From contig CAVXNJ010000001.1 in NCBI GenBank assembly GCA_963763135.1, forward strand, positions 439,333-503,332: a DNA stretch of 64,000 nucleotides. The letters run 5' to 3'. This stretch comes from JANMZO01 sp963763135 (GTDB lineage Bacteria > Actinomycetota > Acidimicrobiia > Acidimicrobiales > JANYDT01). Under the pieces are notes generated by a model. It had not been told where the DNA came from. It worked only from the letters and a program-made list of their open reading frames with translations, and did not search any database. Below, in pieces: positions 45,291 through 53,591 of the stretch (the first letter of the stretch is position 1; the number at the start of each line of letters is the position of its first letter). The position numbers were made by a program, and so were the translations under genes.

Positions 45291-45330
45291 AATCTAGCAG
45301 AACGCTTGTTCGTTGCAAGAACCTATGTTC
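45291..45330 (-). promoter_or_regulatory. recA promoter with two LexA (SOS) boxes
   Basis: On the minus strand -35 TTGCAA (45313-45318) and -10 TAGATT (45291-45296) are 16 bp apart. One SOS box, GAACGCTTGTTC (45300-45311), fills the spacer, and a second, GAACCTATGTTC (45319-45330), lies just upstream of -35. Both match the actinobacterial GAAC-N4-GTTC core perfectly and are 19 bp apart, about two helical turns. Confidence 0.85.
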
Positions 45331-45453
45331 GATTGCCCCGGATTAGTTCTCCGCTCAGACGCTCAGGACCTCCACTCAAACGCCCGCGACCTCCTTTCGA
45401 GGCTCAGACGCTCATGACAGCGCCCGGTGGCTGGGCAGACCGCGCGAGGTCGT

Positions 45454-45459
45454 TAAGGT
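45454..45459 (+). promoter_or_regulatory. -10 box, leaderless capA-like gene
   Basis: TAAGGT lies 7 nt before ATG 45467. Confidence 0.55.
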
Positions 45460-45466
45460 TCTGGCC

Positions 45467-47062
45467 ATGAGCACTGACGGAGTTCTCAAGCGAGACGCAG
45501 GCGCCAAAGTCCTCACGCCGGTCAGAAATCCCCCCTCGAACGCGATGTGGCGCAGGCCGGCCGACCGTGGTCGCATCGGCCTGGCCATGCGCATCGGCCC
45601 GGCCGTGCTCACCAGCCTCGCCCTGCTCGTGGCACCCGCGCACGTTGCGGCCGAGCCCAAAACGACACCGACGACCCCACCTTCGACCGCAAACCCGGCC
45701 ACGCCTACCGCAAACCCGACCGTGACCACCCCTTGTCGACCGTCAGCGACCCCGGCCACCGGTGCCGTTCCCGGTGACACAACGTCAGCCACATCGCCAG
45801 TCACCTCGCAAGGCGCATCGCCAGTCACAACGCAAGGCACTTCGCCAGTCCCAACGCAAGGCACTTCGCCAGTCACAACGCCGCCGGCCGCATCGTCATG
45901 GCGGGTGCTGTTCGGGGGCGACACGCTGCTCACCCGACCCCGGGCGAACGGGCTGAACCCGTTCGGAGGAATCCAACCGCCACTGTCGAGCGCTGACCTG
46001 GCGATCGTCAATCTGGAAACACCGCTGACGGCTCGCGGACGCGCCGAAACGAAGACGTTCGTGTTTCGCACGCCGACCGCCTTCGCCACGACCCTCGCCG
46101 CCAACGGAATCGACGTCGTCTCGCTCGCCAACAACCACCTTCTCGATTACGGACCGATCGGTCTGACCGACACTCTTCAGGCTTTGAGGGCGGCGAACGT
46201 TCACTCGACCGGCGCCGGGGAGAATCTGGCCGAAGCACTTCGACCGGTACAGCTGCGTTACGGACGCACGTGCGTGGCCGTGCTGGCCGCATCGCAGATC
46301 ATCCCGGCCGCAAACTGGGTCGCGTCGACGAACCACGCTGGTATTGCATCAGCCGGGAAGCATCGCGTTGACGCCAACACCCAGCGTCTTCTGGCGGCCG
46401 TGGCGGAAGCTAAGCGCACAAACGATGTTGTTCTGGTCGTCATGCACTGGGGCATCGAAGGCGACCCGTGCCCCTCACCCATCCAGATCCAGCTCGGTGC
46501 GGAACTTGCGAAAGCCGGCGCAACGGCCGTACTCGGCGCACATCCACACGTGCTTCAACCGATCGTCACCCTCTCGGAAGGAGCGGGGCGCAACCATGTG
46601 ATCGCGTACTCGATGGGCAACTTCGTGTGGGATCCACGCTCGGGGGCCACGGCGGAGACCGGGGTGCTCGAGCTTCGCTTCGTGGGGGCGAGCCTCGCTG
46701 GTTTCAGGTTCGTTCCCCACCGCCTCGACGGCAACGGTTGGGCCCGACGTGTAGGCACCGACGTCGCTCCCGGTGCGGCCGGTGAACGAATCGCGGACCG
46801 CGTCGCACGCGCCTGTGGGACCACCCGCGGTCAGGCCGCGGCCACTTTTGCGCCAGCACCGCCTCCGTCACCTGTTCCCACCCCCCCGGGACCGGCCGTT
46901 CCGACGACTACTCCACGGCAGGACCGGCCGTTCCGACGACTACTCCAGCGGCAGGACCGGCCGTTCCGACAACGGCTACACCGGCGACAACGGCGGCGCC
47001 AACAACAACCACTCCGCCAACAACCGCTTCGACAACGACGACAACCACTCCGCCCGCCCTGA
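45467..47062 (+). CDS. CapA-family metallophosphatase-like protein, tail probably frameshifted
   Basis: A signal/anchor segment at residues 41-60 (MRIGPAVLTSLALLVAPAHV) is followed by a Thr/Pro linker containing four 8-residue repeats of the type TSPVTTQG (45790-45885). Residues 145-440 are a CapA/PgsA-like calcineurin fold: LFGGDTLL, IVNLETPLT, VSLANNHLLDYG, VVMHWGIEG, GAHPHVLQP and YSMGNFVWDP. Such proteins take part in poly-gamma-glutamate or capsule handling. A 33-bp repeat near 46900-46960 has one unit one base short (near 46920); adding it back replaces the Arg/Gln tail by a Pro/Thr-rich one ending at 47259. Confidence 0.82.
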   Translation: MSTDGVLKRDAGAKVLTPVRNPPSNAMWRRPADRGRIGLAMRIGPAVLTSLALLVAPAHVAAEPKTTPTTPPSTANPATPTANPTVTTPCRPSATPATGAVPGDTTSATSPVTSQGASPVTTQGTSPVPTQGTSPVTTPPAASSWRVLFGGDTLLTRPRANGLNPFGGIQPPLSSADLAIVNLETPLTARGRAETKTFVFRTPTAFATTLAANGIDVVSLANNHLLDYGPIGLTDTLQALRAANVHSTGAGENLAEALRPVQLRYGRTCVAVLAASQIIPAANWVASTNHAGIASAGKHRVDANTQRLLAAVAEAKRTNDVVLVVMHWGIEGDPCPSPIQIQLGAELAKAGATAVLGAHPHVLQPIVTLSEGAGRNHVIAYSMGNFVWDPRSGATAETGVLELRFVGASLAGFRFVPHRLDGNGWARRVGTDVAPGAAGERIADRVARACGTTRGQAAATFAPAPPPSPVPTPPGPAVPTTTPRQDRPFRRLLQRQDRPFRQRLHRRQRRRQQQPLRQQPLRQRRQPLRPP

Positions 47063-47189
47063 GTTCATCGTCGACGCCGCCGACCCTGACGTCGACGGTG
47101 ACGACCCTGACCGCAACCCCGACCTCCTCCGTGGTTCCACCAGGGTCATCGTCTCCGACTACTCCGACACTGGTCCTACGATCGGATAC

Positions 47190-47399
47190 ATGGAACTCAA
47201 AGGTTTCGACGACAAACGCAACCCCATCGTCACGATCGTCGGAGCGATCGTCGCCCTGATCGTTGCGCTGTGGATTCTCAAACGCATTATCGGCACGCTC
47301 TTCCTACTGGCGAAGATCGCCATCGTGATCGTGATGGTTCTCGCGATCATCGGTGCGTTCATCCGCTGGTCGAACAAACGCGACCGAAACAACAAATAG
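47190..47399 (+). CDS. small two-helix membrane protein
   Basis: A 69-residue protein from ATG 47190: MELKGFDDKRNPIV, helix one IVGAIVALIVALWIL, loop KRIIG, helix two LFLLAKIAIVIVMVLAIIGAFI and a basic end RWSNKRDRNNK. It overlaps the restored 3' end of the capA-like gene in another frame. I do not recognise it. Confidence 0.55.
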   Translation: MELKGFDDKRNPIVTIVGAIVALIVALWILKRIIGTLFLLAKIAIVIVMVLAIIGAFIRWSNKRDRNNK

Positions 47400-47405
47400 C
47401 CGACT

Positions 47406-47477
47406 CCCCGGTCCCTTCGGGGCTCCGGGGATAAACGGGAATACGAATGCCGACCGGGATACGAAGCCGACCCGGTC
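47406..47477. terminator. two hairpins between convergent genes
   Basis: CCCCGG/CCGGGG with an inner CCC/GGG (47406-47430) is placed for the plus-strand genes, and GACCGGG/CCCGGTC (47452-47458 and 47471-47477) for cinA on the minus strand. Confidence 0.6.
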
Positions 47478-47479
47478 GC

Positions 47480-48736
47480 TTACCGAAGACCGAGAAGGTG
47501 TCGGCGCAGGATGTCGAGAGCGCCGACGGTCGAGAACTGACGAATTCGGTCGCGGTCACCCGGCATCTTGAGCATCTCGGCAAACGCAGTGTCGCCATCG
47601 GAGACGCCGATGAACACCGTGCCGACCGGTTGGCCGTCTTGTGTATCGGGTCCGGCCACACCGGTGACCGACAGGCCGATCGTCGAACCCAACCGGGCCG
47701 CCACCCCTTTGGCCATCTGGATCGCGGCCGCCTCCGACACCACGGGTCCTTCGGGTACGCCGAGCAGATCGAACTTCACCTCCGACGCGTAGCTGACGAT
47801 GCCGCCGCGGAACCACTTGCTCGCTCCGGCGACGCTGACGAGTCGTGAGGCCATCAGGCCTCCGGTCACCGACTCGGCGACGGCGAGCATCGCGCCACGG
47901 GCGAGCAGCAGCTTCGACACGGCGACCTCCATGTTCTCGGTGTCGACACCAAAAACCAGATCGCCCAGAATGGCCCGCAGTTCCACTTCTTCGGCATCGA
48001 GAACAGCTTCCACGGCTGCCTCATCAGGACCCTTGGCGGTAACGCGGACCTTGATCCCTTCCATGCCACTCGCGAGAAACGCGATAGTTGCGGGCGGTGC
48101 ATCGGGAAGAGCCAGCGCCTCGAGGCGCGGTGCCACCCGCTCGGCCAGCGTCGACTCCGCAATCCCCCAAATCCGGAGCACACGGCTTTTGATCGTCGCG
48201 ACCTCACCACTTCGCCGAACCAGATCCGGAATGATCATCCGCTCCATCATCTCCGTCATCTCGTACGGCACGCCGGGAACCGCGTATATGACCTTTTCAC
48301 CGGTTGGGGTTTGCACCGGGCAAACGAGGCCGGGCGCCGTTCCGCGGACCTGGGAGATGATCGACGCTCCCTCGGGCACGTCAGCCTGGAGTGCGTTGTT
48401 CTCCGACATTTCGCGCCCGCGCGCCGTGAACATCTCACGGATCCGTTGGACGATGTCGTCGTGTCGCACCAACTTGACCCCCATCACTTCGGCAATCGCG
48501 TCACGGGTGATGTCGTCCTGCGTCGGTCCGAGACCACCACAGCAGATCACGGCGTCGGATCGTTCCAGCGCGATACGAAGGCAAGAAACTATGCGCGCAT
48601 GGTTATCGCCCACCTTCGTTTGAAAGTGCGAGTCGATTCCTGCGGCGGCCAGGTGCTCTCCCATCCAACTCGAGTTCGTGTCGACGATCTGGCCCAACAG
48701 CAACTCGGTTCCGATGGCAACAATTTCACAGCGCAT
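47480..48736 (-). CDS. cinA: CinA-family protein (competence/damage-inducible; NMN amidase)
   Basis: A 418-residue protein from MRCEIVAIGTELLLGQIVDTNS. Residues 1-170 are the MoCF/COG1058 pyrophosphatase domain (GGLGPTQDDITRDAIAEVMG, VPGVPYEM), and residues 255-418 the CinA C-terminal deamidase domain with the catalytic AESVTGGLMASRLVSVAGAS, SYASEVK and SVTGVAGPD. Together these recycle pyridine nucleotides (NMN to nicotinate mononucleotide). In many actinobacteria cinA sits directly before recA; here the capA-like gene and the small membrane gene lie between them on the other strand. Confidence 0.95.
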   Translation of the reverse strand: MRCEIVAIGTELLLGQIVDTNSSWMGEHLAAAGIDSHFQTKVGDNHARIVSCLRIALERSDAVICCGGLGPTQDDITRDAIAEVMGVKLVRHDDIVQRIREMFTARGREMSENNALQADVPEGASIISQVRGTAPGLVCPVQTPTGEKVIYAVPGVPYEMTEMMERMIIPDLVRRSGEVATIKSRVLRIWGIAESTLAERVAPRLEALALPDAPPATIAFLASGMEGIKVRVTAKGPDEAAVEAVLDAEEVELRAILGDLVFGVDTENMEVAVSKLLLARGAMLAVAESVTGGLMASRLVSVAGASKWFRGGIVSYASEVKFDLLGVPEGPVVSEAAAIQMAKGVAARLGSTIGLSVTGVAGPDTQDGQPVGTVFIGVSDGDTAFAEMLKMPGDRDRIRQFSTVGALDILRRHLLGLR

Positions 48737-48804
48737 GATCCGATGCTTCCACACAATTGCGGACCTGCGTCGGCGGGACGCGGTTGAGCATCCTCCTCGT
48801 TGAG

Positions 48805-48810
48805 TACCCT
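48805..48810 (+). promoter_or_regulatory. -10 box, leaderless aminotransferase gene
   Basis: TACCCT lies 6 nt before ATG 48817. Confidence 0.6.
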
Positions 48811-48816
48811 CGACGT

Positions 48817-49725
48817 ATGGAACTCGAGGATTTCAGCGAAGGATGCGCCTGGGTCGAAGGCCGCTACGTCCCGGTCGGCCAGGCCACGATCAGCCTGCTC
48901 GACGCCGGGTTTGCGAGGTCCGACGTCACGTACGACGTCGTAGGCGTGTGGGGCGGCGCGTTCTTCCGTCTCGACGACCACCTCGACCGCTTCGAACGCA
49001 GCTGGACCAAGCTACGTATGAACCCGCCCGTCACCAAGGCGGAAATGCGGGAGATCCTGTTCGAATGCGTGAAGCGGTCGGGTATCCGCGAGGCCTACGT
49101 CGACATGATCATCACCCGGGGCGTGCCCCGGGCCGGAAGCCGCGATCCCCGAACGTTCGCGAACCGGTTCTACGCGTACGCGATCCCCTACGTGTGGATC
49201 GTGAAACCCGACGACCAACTCACCGGCACCCACGTCATCGTCGCCGAGAACACGATGCGGATTCCGCCTCGGTCCGTGGATCCGACCGTGAAGAACTACC
49301 ACTGGGGTGACCTCAGCCGGGGGCTGTTCGAAGCCTACGAACGTGGCGCCTACACCGCCGTTCTTCCCGATGGTGACGGCAACATCACCGAAGGCCCGGG
49401 GTACAACGTGTTCGTACTCCGCAACGGGGAGCTAGTCAGCCCCGATTCCGGCGTGCTCGAAGGGATAACGCGCCGCACCGTGATGGACCTGGCCGCGGAT
49501 CTTGGGATTCCAGCGCGCCTCGGGAAGATCTCCGTCGACGATTTCCGCTCTGCCGACGAAGTGTTCATGACCTCCACCGCCGGTGGCGTGATGCCCGTGG
49601 CCACCGTCGACGGCGAGCCGGTCGGCGGCCGGGTCGGCCCCGGCGACGTCACCATGCGACTGCGCCAGGCCTACTGGGACGCCCACACCGACCCCCGCTG
49701 GGCCACACCCATTCCCTACAGCTGA
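48817..49725 (+). CDS. class IV PLP aminotransferase
   Basis: A 302-residue fold-type IV aminotransferase. The PLP lysine is in DPTVKNYHWGDLSRG near residue 160, the cofactor phosphate loop in LEGITRRTVMDLA, ITEGPGYNVFVLRNG carries the conserved Glu, and STAGGVMPV closes the site. The N-terminal VGQATISLLDAGFARSDVTYDVV is typical of D-amino acid or (R)-amine transaminase-like branches of the family rather than of IlvE. It is monocistronic, in the segment that splits the cinA-pgsA order. Confidence 0.88.
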   Translation: MELEDFSEGCAWVEGRYVPVGQATISLLDAGFARSDVTYDVVGVWGGAFFRLDDHLDRFERSWTKLRMNPPVTKAEMREILFECVKRSGIREAYVDMIITRGVPRAGSRDPRTFANRFYAYAIPYVWIVKPDDQLTGTHVIVAENTMRIPPRSVDPTVKNYHWGDLSRGLFEAYERGAYTAVLPDGDGNITEGPGYNVFVLRNGELVSPDSGVLEGITRRTVMDLAADLGIPARLGKISVDDFRSADEVFMTSTAGGVMPVATVDGEPVGGRVGPGDVTMRLRQAYWDAHTDPRWATPIPYS

Positions 49726-49763
49726 TTGCGGTCCCTGCGAAACCTGCCCCACTGCGCTGTCAA

Positions 49764-50131
49764 CCCAACCCGGCGCAGCGCCTAACCCAACCCCACCGGC
49801 TTTCAAACCCAACCCGGCCGTCGAACCCGCTCCCCACGCACCCCAACCCCCAAGTTGGGTACCAAACCACCCCAAGTCGGACGACGACCCAACCCGGCGC
49901 AGCGCCTAACCCAACCCCACCGGCTTCCAAACCCAACCCGGCCGTCGAACCCGCTCCCCACGCACCCCAACCCCCAAGTTGGGTACCAAACCACCCCAAG
50001 TCGGACGACGACCCAACCCGGCGCAGCGCCTAACCCAACCCCACCGGCTTCCAAACCCAACCCGGCCGTCGAACCCGCTCCCCACGCACCCCAACCCCCA
50101 AGTTGGGTACCAAACCACCCCAAGTCGGGCG
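49764..50131. repeat. 124-bp tandem repeat, three copies
   Basis: Units begin with CCCAACCCGGCGCAGCGCC at 49764, 49888 and 50012 and are almost identical (a T/C change near 49802 and changes at the very end). Each contains CCCAAC/GTTGGG, a small hairpin, and KpnI-like GGGTACC. The minus strand is rich in GGG/GGGG runs separated by TT. 124 is not a multiple of three, and the Gly/Trp-rich frames across it are artefacts. This accounts for most of the 477 bp between two plus-strand genes. Confidence 0.92.
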
Positions 50132-50190
50132 AGGACGGGATGTTTCACCGAACGCTGTACGCGGCAGAATCATCCAACCGGATATGGCCG

Positions 50191-50196
50191 TATCCT
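50191..50196 (+). promoter_or_regulatory. -10 box, leaderless membrane protein gene
   Basis: TATCCT lies 6 nt before GTG 50203. Confidence 0.6.
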
Positions 50197-50202
50197 TTGA
50201 CC

Positions 50203-50793
50203 GTGGCAATTCTGAACCGCAACAAGACCCCCAAAGCTCCGCGTGTCGTGCGTCCGCGCGTGTATCTCTCCAAAGCGGAGAGCAAATCGATCAACGCGCT
50301 CCAGCCGAAGGAGCGCAAGATCTGTTTCGGGTTGGCGGCGTGGGCAGCCATTTACATGACGTTCTTCCACTTCAATCCGCCGAAGAGCTACGACGTGGCT
50401 CCGATTTGGAAGCTGATCGTGATGTATGGCGCGGTGGCGGCATTCGCGGCGGTCGCGTTCAAAACGAACCGGCTGGTAGCGAGCCTCGGCGGCCTGCTGT
50501 GCGTCTACATTCCCGTCGTGGAAGGGCCGGCGCGTTCATCGGGGTTCTTCCTTCCGTCGGTTCCGCTGCTCGCCCTGATGATGTGGCTGAGCTTCAAGAT
50601 CTCCGGGGATCGTCGCAAGCTCACGGAGGAGAAAGCGGCAAGCGGCGACTTCGGCATGGATCCGCGTAAGCGCGCCGAACTCGATCGCAAGGCCAAGAAG
50701 TCGGGCGCGACCGCAGCGACCGAAGATGCCACGGGCCGTGCGCTCGCTCCGGCATCGAAGCGCTACACCCCGCCAAAAACCAAGAAGAAGTAG
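50203..50793 (+). CDS. small actinobacterial-type membrane protein
   Basis: A 196-residue protein; GTG 50203 is preferred over ATG 50140 because of the -10 box. A basic start with PKAPRVVRPRVYLSKAES precedes four hydrophobic helices (CFGLAAWAAIYMTFFHF, WKLIVMYGAVAAFAAVAF, LVASLGGLLCVYIPVV, FFLPSVPLLALMMWLSF) and a Lys-rich tail ending TPPKTKKK. No known motif. It may be an uncharacterised family member; the function is unknown. Confidence 0.7.
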   Translation: MAILNRNKTPKAPRVVRPRVYLSKAESKSINALQPKERKICFGLAAWAAIYMTFFHFNPPKSYDVAPIWKLIVMYGAVAAFAAVAFKTNRLVASLGGLLCVYIPVVEGPARSSGFFLPSVPLLALMMWLSFKISGDRRKLTEEKAASGDFGMDPRKRAELDRKAKKSGATAATEDATGRALAPASKRYTPPKTKKK

Positions 50794-50798
50794 CGCCC

Positions 50799-50814
50799 GG
50801 AGGGTTAATCCTCC
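50799..50814. terminator. short hairpin between convergent genes
   Basis: GGAGG (50799-50803) and CCTCC (50810-50814) around GTTAAT, just after the stop at 50793. Confidence 0.5.
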
Positions 50815-50845
50815 AGCGAAGCCGGATACTACGTTCGCATACTGA

Positions 50846-52195
50846 TTAGGCCGACGCGGCGGCGCGTTGGGCCCGCACCGACGTGTGGTCGCCGCGACCT
50901 ACGACATCCCACCACGACCGCAGGAAGTACGCGGAGCCGAGCACCCCGACGCCGAACACGATCCCGTTGACCGCATGGACGACCGACAGTCCAAAGACGT
51001 CCGAGAGCTTTCCGGCTGACAACACTCCGATCCCGTAACAGACTCCGAGGGTTGCGGTCTGGATCGAGATGATCCGGGCCCGGGCGTGCTCCGGGGCGTC
51101 GCGCTGCATGATGGCCCCAATCGAGACGAACAGGCCTACGCTCGCCATGCCCAGCACGAACACGAAGGGAAACGCCATCCAGCGGTTCGTCGCCTGGGAG
51201 TAGCCGACAAGGGCGACCGAACTGGCGATCGCCGATGACACAATGGCCCGGGAACGACCGACGTGGGCCACGAGCCACGAAGCGAACCCGGCGCCGATGA
51301 TGGCTCCGGCCCCCTGGATCGTTGTGACCATGCTGGCGAGCCCACGGGTCCCGTGGAGTCGCTCCTGGGCGAAGATCGGGATCAGGCCGACCCATGACAC
51401 CAGCGTGAGTTGCAGGAACACCATCGCACATAGCGCCCATCGACAGCCTGGAGTGGCCCAAAGCGTGCGGCCGCCGGTGCGCAACTGCGACAGAAACGAT
51501 CCGCGGTTCTCGACGTGCGGGGCGCGGAAGTCGCCGCGGATCGTCGTGAGGGCCAAGACCATGAAGGCAAATGTCGCGGCGTTGATCGCCACGATCCACG
51601 GTGGACTCAGCCACAGGCCCAATAGCGCGGCGAGTCCGGCGCCGAAAATCCGCCCCGAGTTCCACGACACCGCGCCCAGGCCGACGGCCTTGAGCAGTTC
51701 CTCCCGCGGTACGAGCGAGGGCATGAGCGACTGCGCCGCCGGCATTCCGAATGCTCCCGCCAAACCCTGCAGGGCAATCAATCCGGCGAGGAGCCCGACC
51801 GCCGGCGCCTTGTCGCGAAGGATCAGGGCGAGAACGGCCGTGATGGCGGTTTGTACGAAGAGCGCCCCCATGAACATCTTGCGTCGGTCGAAGCGGTCGG
51901 CCAGCACCCCACCGATCGGGCTACCGATCCCCTGGGTCGCAAACGCCGCCACACCAACCAGACCGGTCGCAGACGCTTTGCCGGTCAACTTGGCCACCAA
52001 CACGCCGACGGTGATCGCCTGCATCCAGGTTCCGGTGTCGGAGACGATGCTCGCACTCCACAGGGTGGCGAAATTACGGTGGCGAAGAACCGTCAGTGGG
52101 CTCGACGAGGGGCGACGGGCGGGAGCAGGGCTCGCCGGACCTCCGGGACGGGCCCCACTCGGTGGCGGCTCGTTTGTTTCCCGGGGTGGTGTCAC
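50846..52195 (-). CDS. MFS transporter (MFS_3/enterobactin-exporter type)
   Basis: A 449-residue protein from GTG 52195, preceded by TACAAT. A Pro/Ser-rich cytosolic start is followed by twelve hydrophobic helices. FATLWSASIVSDTGTWMQAITVG and GGVLADRFDRRKMFMGALF (motif A) are typical of the DUF894/MFS_3 branch; a second motif-A-like loop is AGKLSDVFGLS. The substrate is unknown. It diverges from nothing upstream except a 115-bp spacer to the MarR-like gene, which could regulate it. Confidence 0.9.
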   Translation of the reverse strand: MTPPRETNEPPPSGARPGGPASPAPARRPSSSPLTVLRHRNFATLWSASIVSDTGTWMQAITVGVLVAKLTGKASATGLVGVAAFATQGIGSPIGGVLADRFDRRKMFMGALFVQTAITAVLALILRDKAPAVGLLAGLIALQGLAGAFGMPAAQSLMPSLVPREELLKAVGLGAVSWNSGRIFGAGLAALLGLWLSPPWIVAINAATFAFMVLALTTIRGDFRAPHVENRGSFLSQLRTGGRTLWATPGCRWALCAMVFLQLTLVSWVGLIPIFAQERLHGTRGLASMVTTIQGAGAIIGAGFASWLVAHVGRSRAIVSSAIASSVALVGYSQATNRWMAFPFVFVLGMASVGLFVSIGAIMQRDAPEHARARIISIQTATLGVCYGIGVLSAGKLSDVFGLSVVHAVNGIVFGVGVLGSAYFLRSWWDVVGRGDHTSVRAQRAAASA

Positions 52196-52202
52196 TCGAT
52201 CA

Positions 52203-52208
52203 ATTGTA
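52203..52208 (-). promoter_or_regulatory. -10 box, leaderless MFS gene
   Basis: On the minus strand TACAAT is followed by 7 nt and GTG 52195. Confidence 0.65.
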
Positions 52209-52310
52209 CGACCGACCACCGTCTAAACGCCGGGTTTGCCCGCTGCTATCCATGGCCGGGCGAATTACCCCCGGGCCAGCAGCTGAAGTCGCCGTCGACA
52301 CGCTTGCAAC

Positions 52311-52700
52311 TTACGGCAAAACGTTGCCGGTCATGGGTGGTTCTGAAACGAGTCTCTCCAAGAACGAGAATGCCCGCGCAAGTGTTTCGCGCTCCGATTC
52401 ATCCATGCCCGACTCGATCAGCTCGGCGAGTCGGTGCTGTCGGGCCGCTCGTGCGTTGTACAGCACGCGCGATCCCGCTGGTGTCAACGCGTAGCTTGCT
52501 ACGTCGGAGCCAACATGGTCGGTTTCAGTGACGAGACCGTCGAGGACAATGGGCACGACGAGCGATCGCTGCACGTCACCGGACGAGACATGCTCCCGAG
52601 CCGCCAGCTCGGCGAACGTCAACGGTCCTTCGCTCTCCAAATGGGCCAGCATCGAATATTGGAACGACGTCAATCCGAGCTTCATGCCTGCATCCGCCAA
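52311..52700 (-). CDS. MarR-family regulator, 5' end probably frameshifted
   Basis: The visible frame (129 residues, TTG 52700) contains the winged helix: LTSFQYSMLAHLESEGPLTFAELAAREHVSSGDVQRSLVVPIVLDGLV and ASYALTPAGSRVL, then a C-terminal helix pair. The first MarR helix seems to be missing, but the same frame upstream, without a start codon, encodes EILAQRLRSVSSHYRRIILADAG, which fits it well. Removing one G near 52780 links it to GTG codons further upstream. It probably controls itself or the MFS exporter downstream. Confidence 0.7.
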   Translation of the reverse strand: MADAGMKLGLTSFQYSMLAHLESEGPLTFAELAAREHVSSGDVQRSLVVPIVLDGLVTETDHVGSDVASYALTPAGSRVLYNARAARQHRLAELIESGMDESERETLARAFSFLERLVSEPPMTGNVLP

Positions 52701-52776
52701 GATGATCCTGCGGTAGTGGCTGGAAACACTCCGGAGTCGTTGCGCAAGGATTTCGGACGGCGTCGACGCGAGCGGC

Positions 52777-53449
52777 TCAGCCTTCGTGGGCTTTCACGCG
52801 CTTCGTGGTGTTCACGCCATCGACAGCTTCGGGTAACTGTTCCACCCGAAGTGGCGCACGCCGACCGACGCTCCCCAGTTCGGGCCGGTCGGAAACAACA
52901 CCAGCGAAATCCACCAGCGGGTGTTTTCTGCTCCTCAAGACCAAAGCGGTCACATCGGCCAGCGCTTGCAGGAACAGACGATCCGCTTCGCTGAACCTCT
53001 GCGGGGTCGCAAAGCTGATCTGAAGCACGCCGAACGTGTCCACCATCACCGGAGAGCGGAAGGGCAGCCCAGGCCTGCGCCAACAACGAGTTCCCAACCA
53101 ACAGGTCGGGGAATGTGCTGCTTGCCTCGGCTCTGCTGTGCACCCAGACGGCACTCGCCGAGCGTGCCGCAACGGCGATCGGGAGGTCAAGAGCGAGCGG
53201 TAGGGCACCCGCATCGACCAGCGTGTTCACCGCGCAGATCGGAACAACCCACTCGCCGCGTATGAGCGCCAGCAGACCCGATTCGGCATCGAGCCCGGCC
53301 ATCCCGTACGTGACGACGATGTCGATCACCTCGGCCGGTTCAAGGTCGGCGCTCAGCGCTCTCGTCAACGACGAAATACGTGCGGCTTGCGACCGCAGGC
53401 GGACATCAACTTCGGGCATTCGACTCCTGTCCAACTTCAAGGCTTGCAC
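52777..53449 (-). CDS. GAF-domain protein, frame broken by one base
   Basis: Two frames join into a protein of about 223 residues when one G is removed near 53049-53052. Residues 20-175 look like a GAF sensor domain: LEPAEVIDIVVTYGMAGLDAESGLLAL, then LLAQAWAALPLS joined to VMVDTFGVLQISFATPQRFSEADRLFLQALADVTALVL. GAF domains bind small ligands or cyclic nucleotides. No output domain follows in this frame, but the MarR-like winged helix lies directly downstream, so a GAF-MarR fusion in the true sequence is possible. Confidence 0.65.
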
Positions 53450-53591
53450 TCCGGTCGAATGCCCACCAGTCCCGAAAGAAGTTCCTGCCCTGGCAAAGGA
53501 CGCTAACAGCCAAAGGGGTCACGCGCATCGTCGACCGAAATCGGCCGACCGACGAACGGCGACCGCTCACGGCCGACGATTGGCGAACCGC

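Larger units (their letters stand above)
45144..45466. other. recA / capA divergent intergenic region
   Basis: Besides the recA promoter and SOS boxes it holds a poly-T/A stretch near 45284-45292 and 45160-45166, and the 13-bp direct repeat GCTCAGACGCTCA at about 45353 and 45401. The capA-like -10 box is at 45454. No small gene is evident. Confidence 0.6.

Noticed and set aside
49803..50148. Gly/Trp-rich minus-strand proteins across the 124-bp repeats
   Set aside because: The unit length is not a multiple of three, the frame changes in each copy, and no start signal exists.
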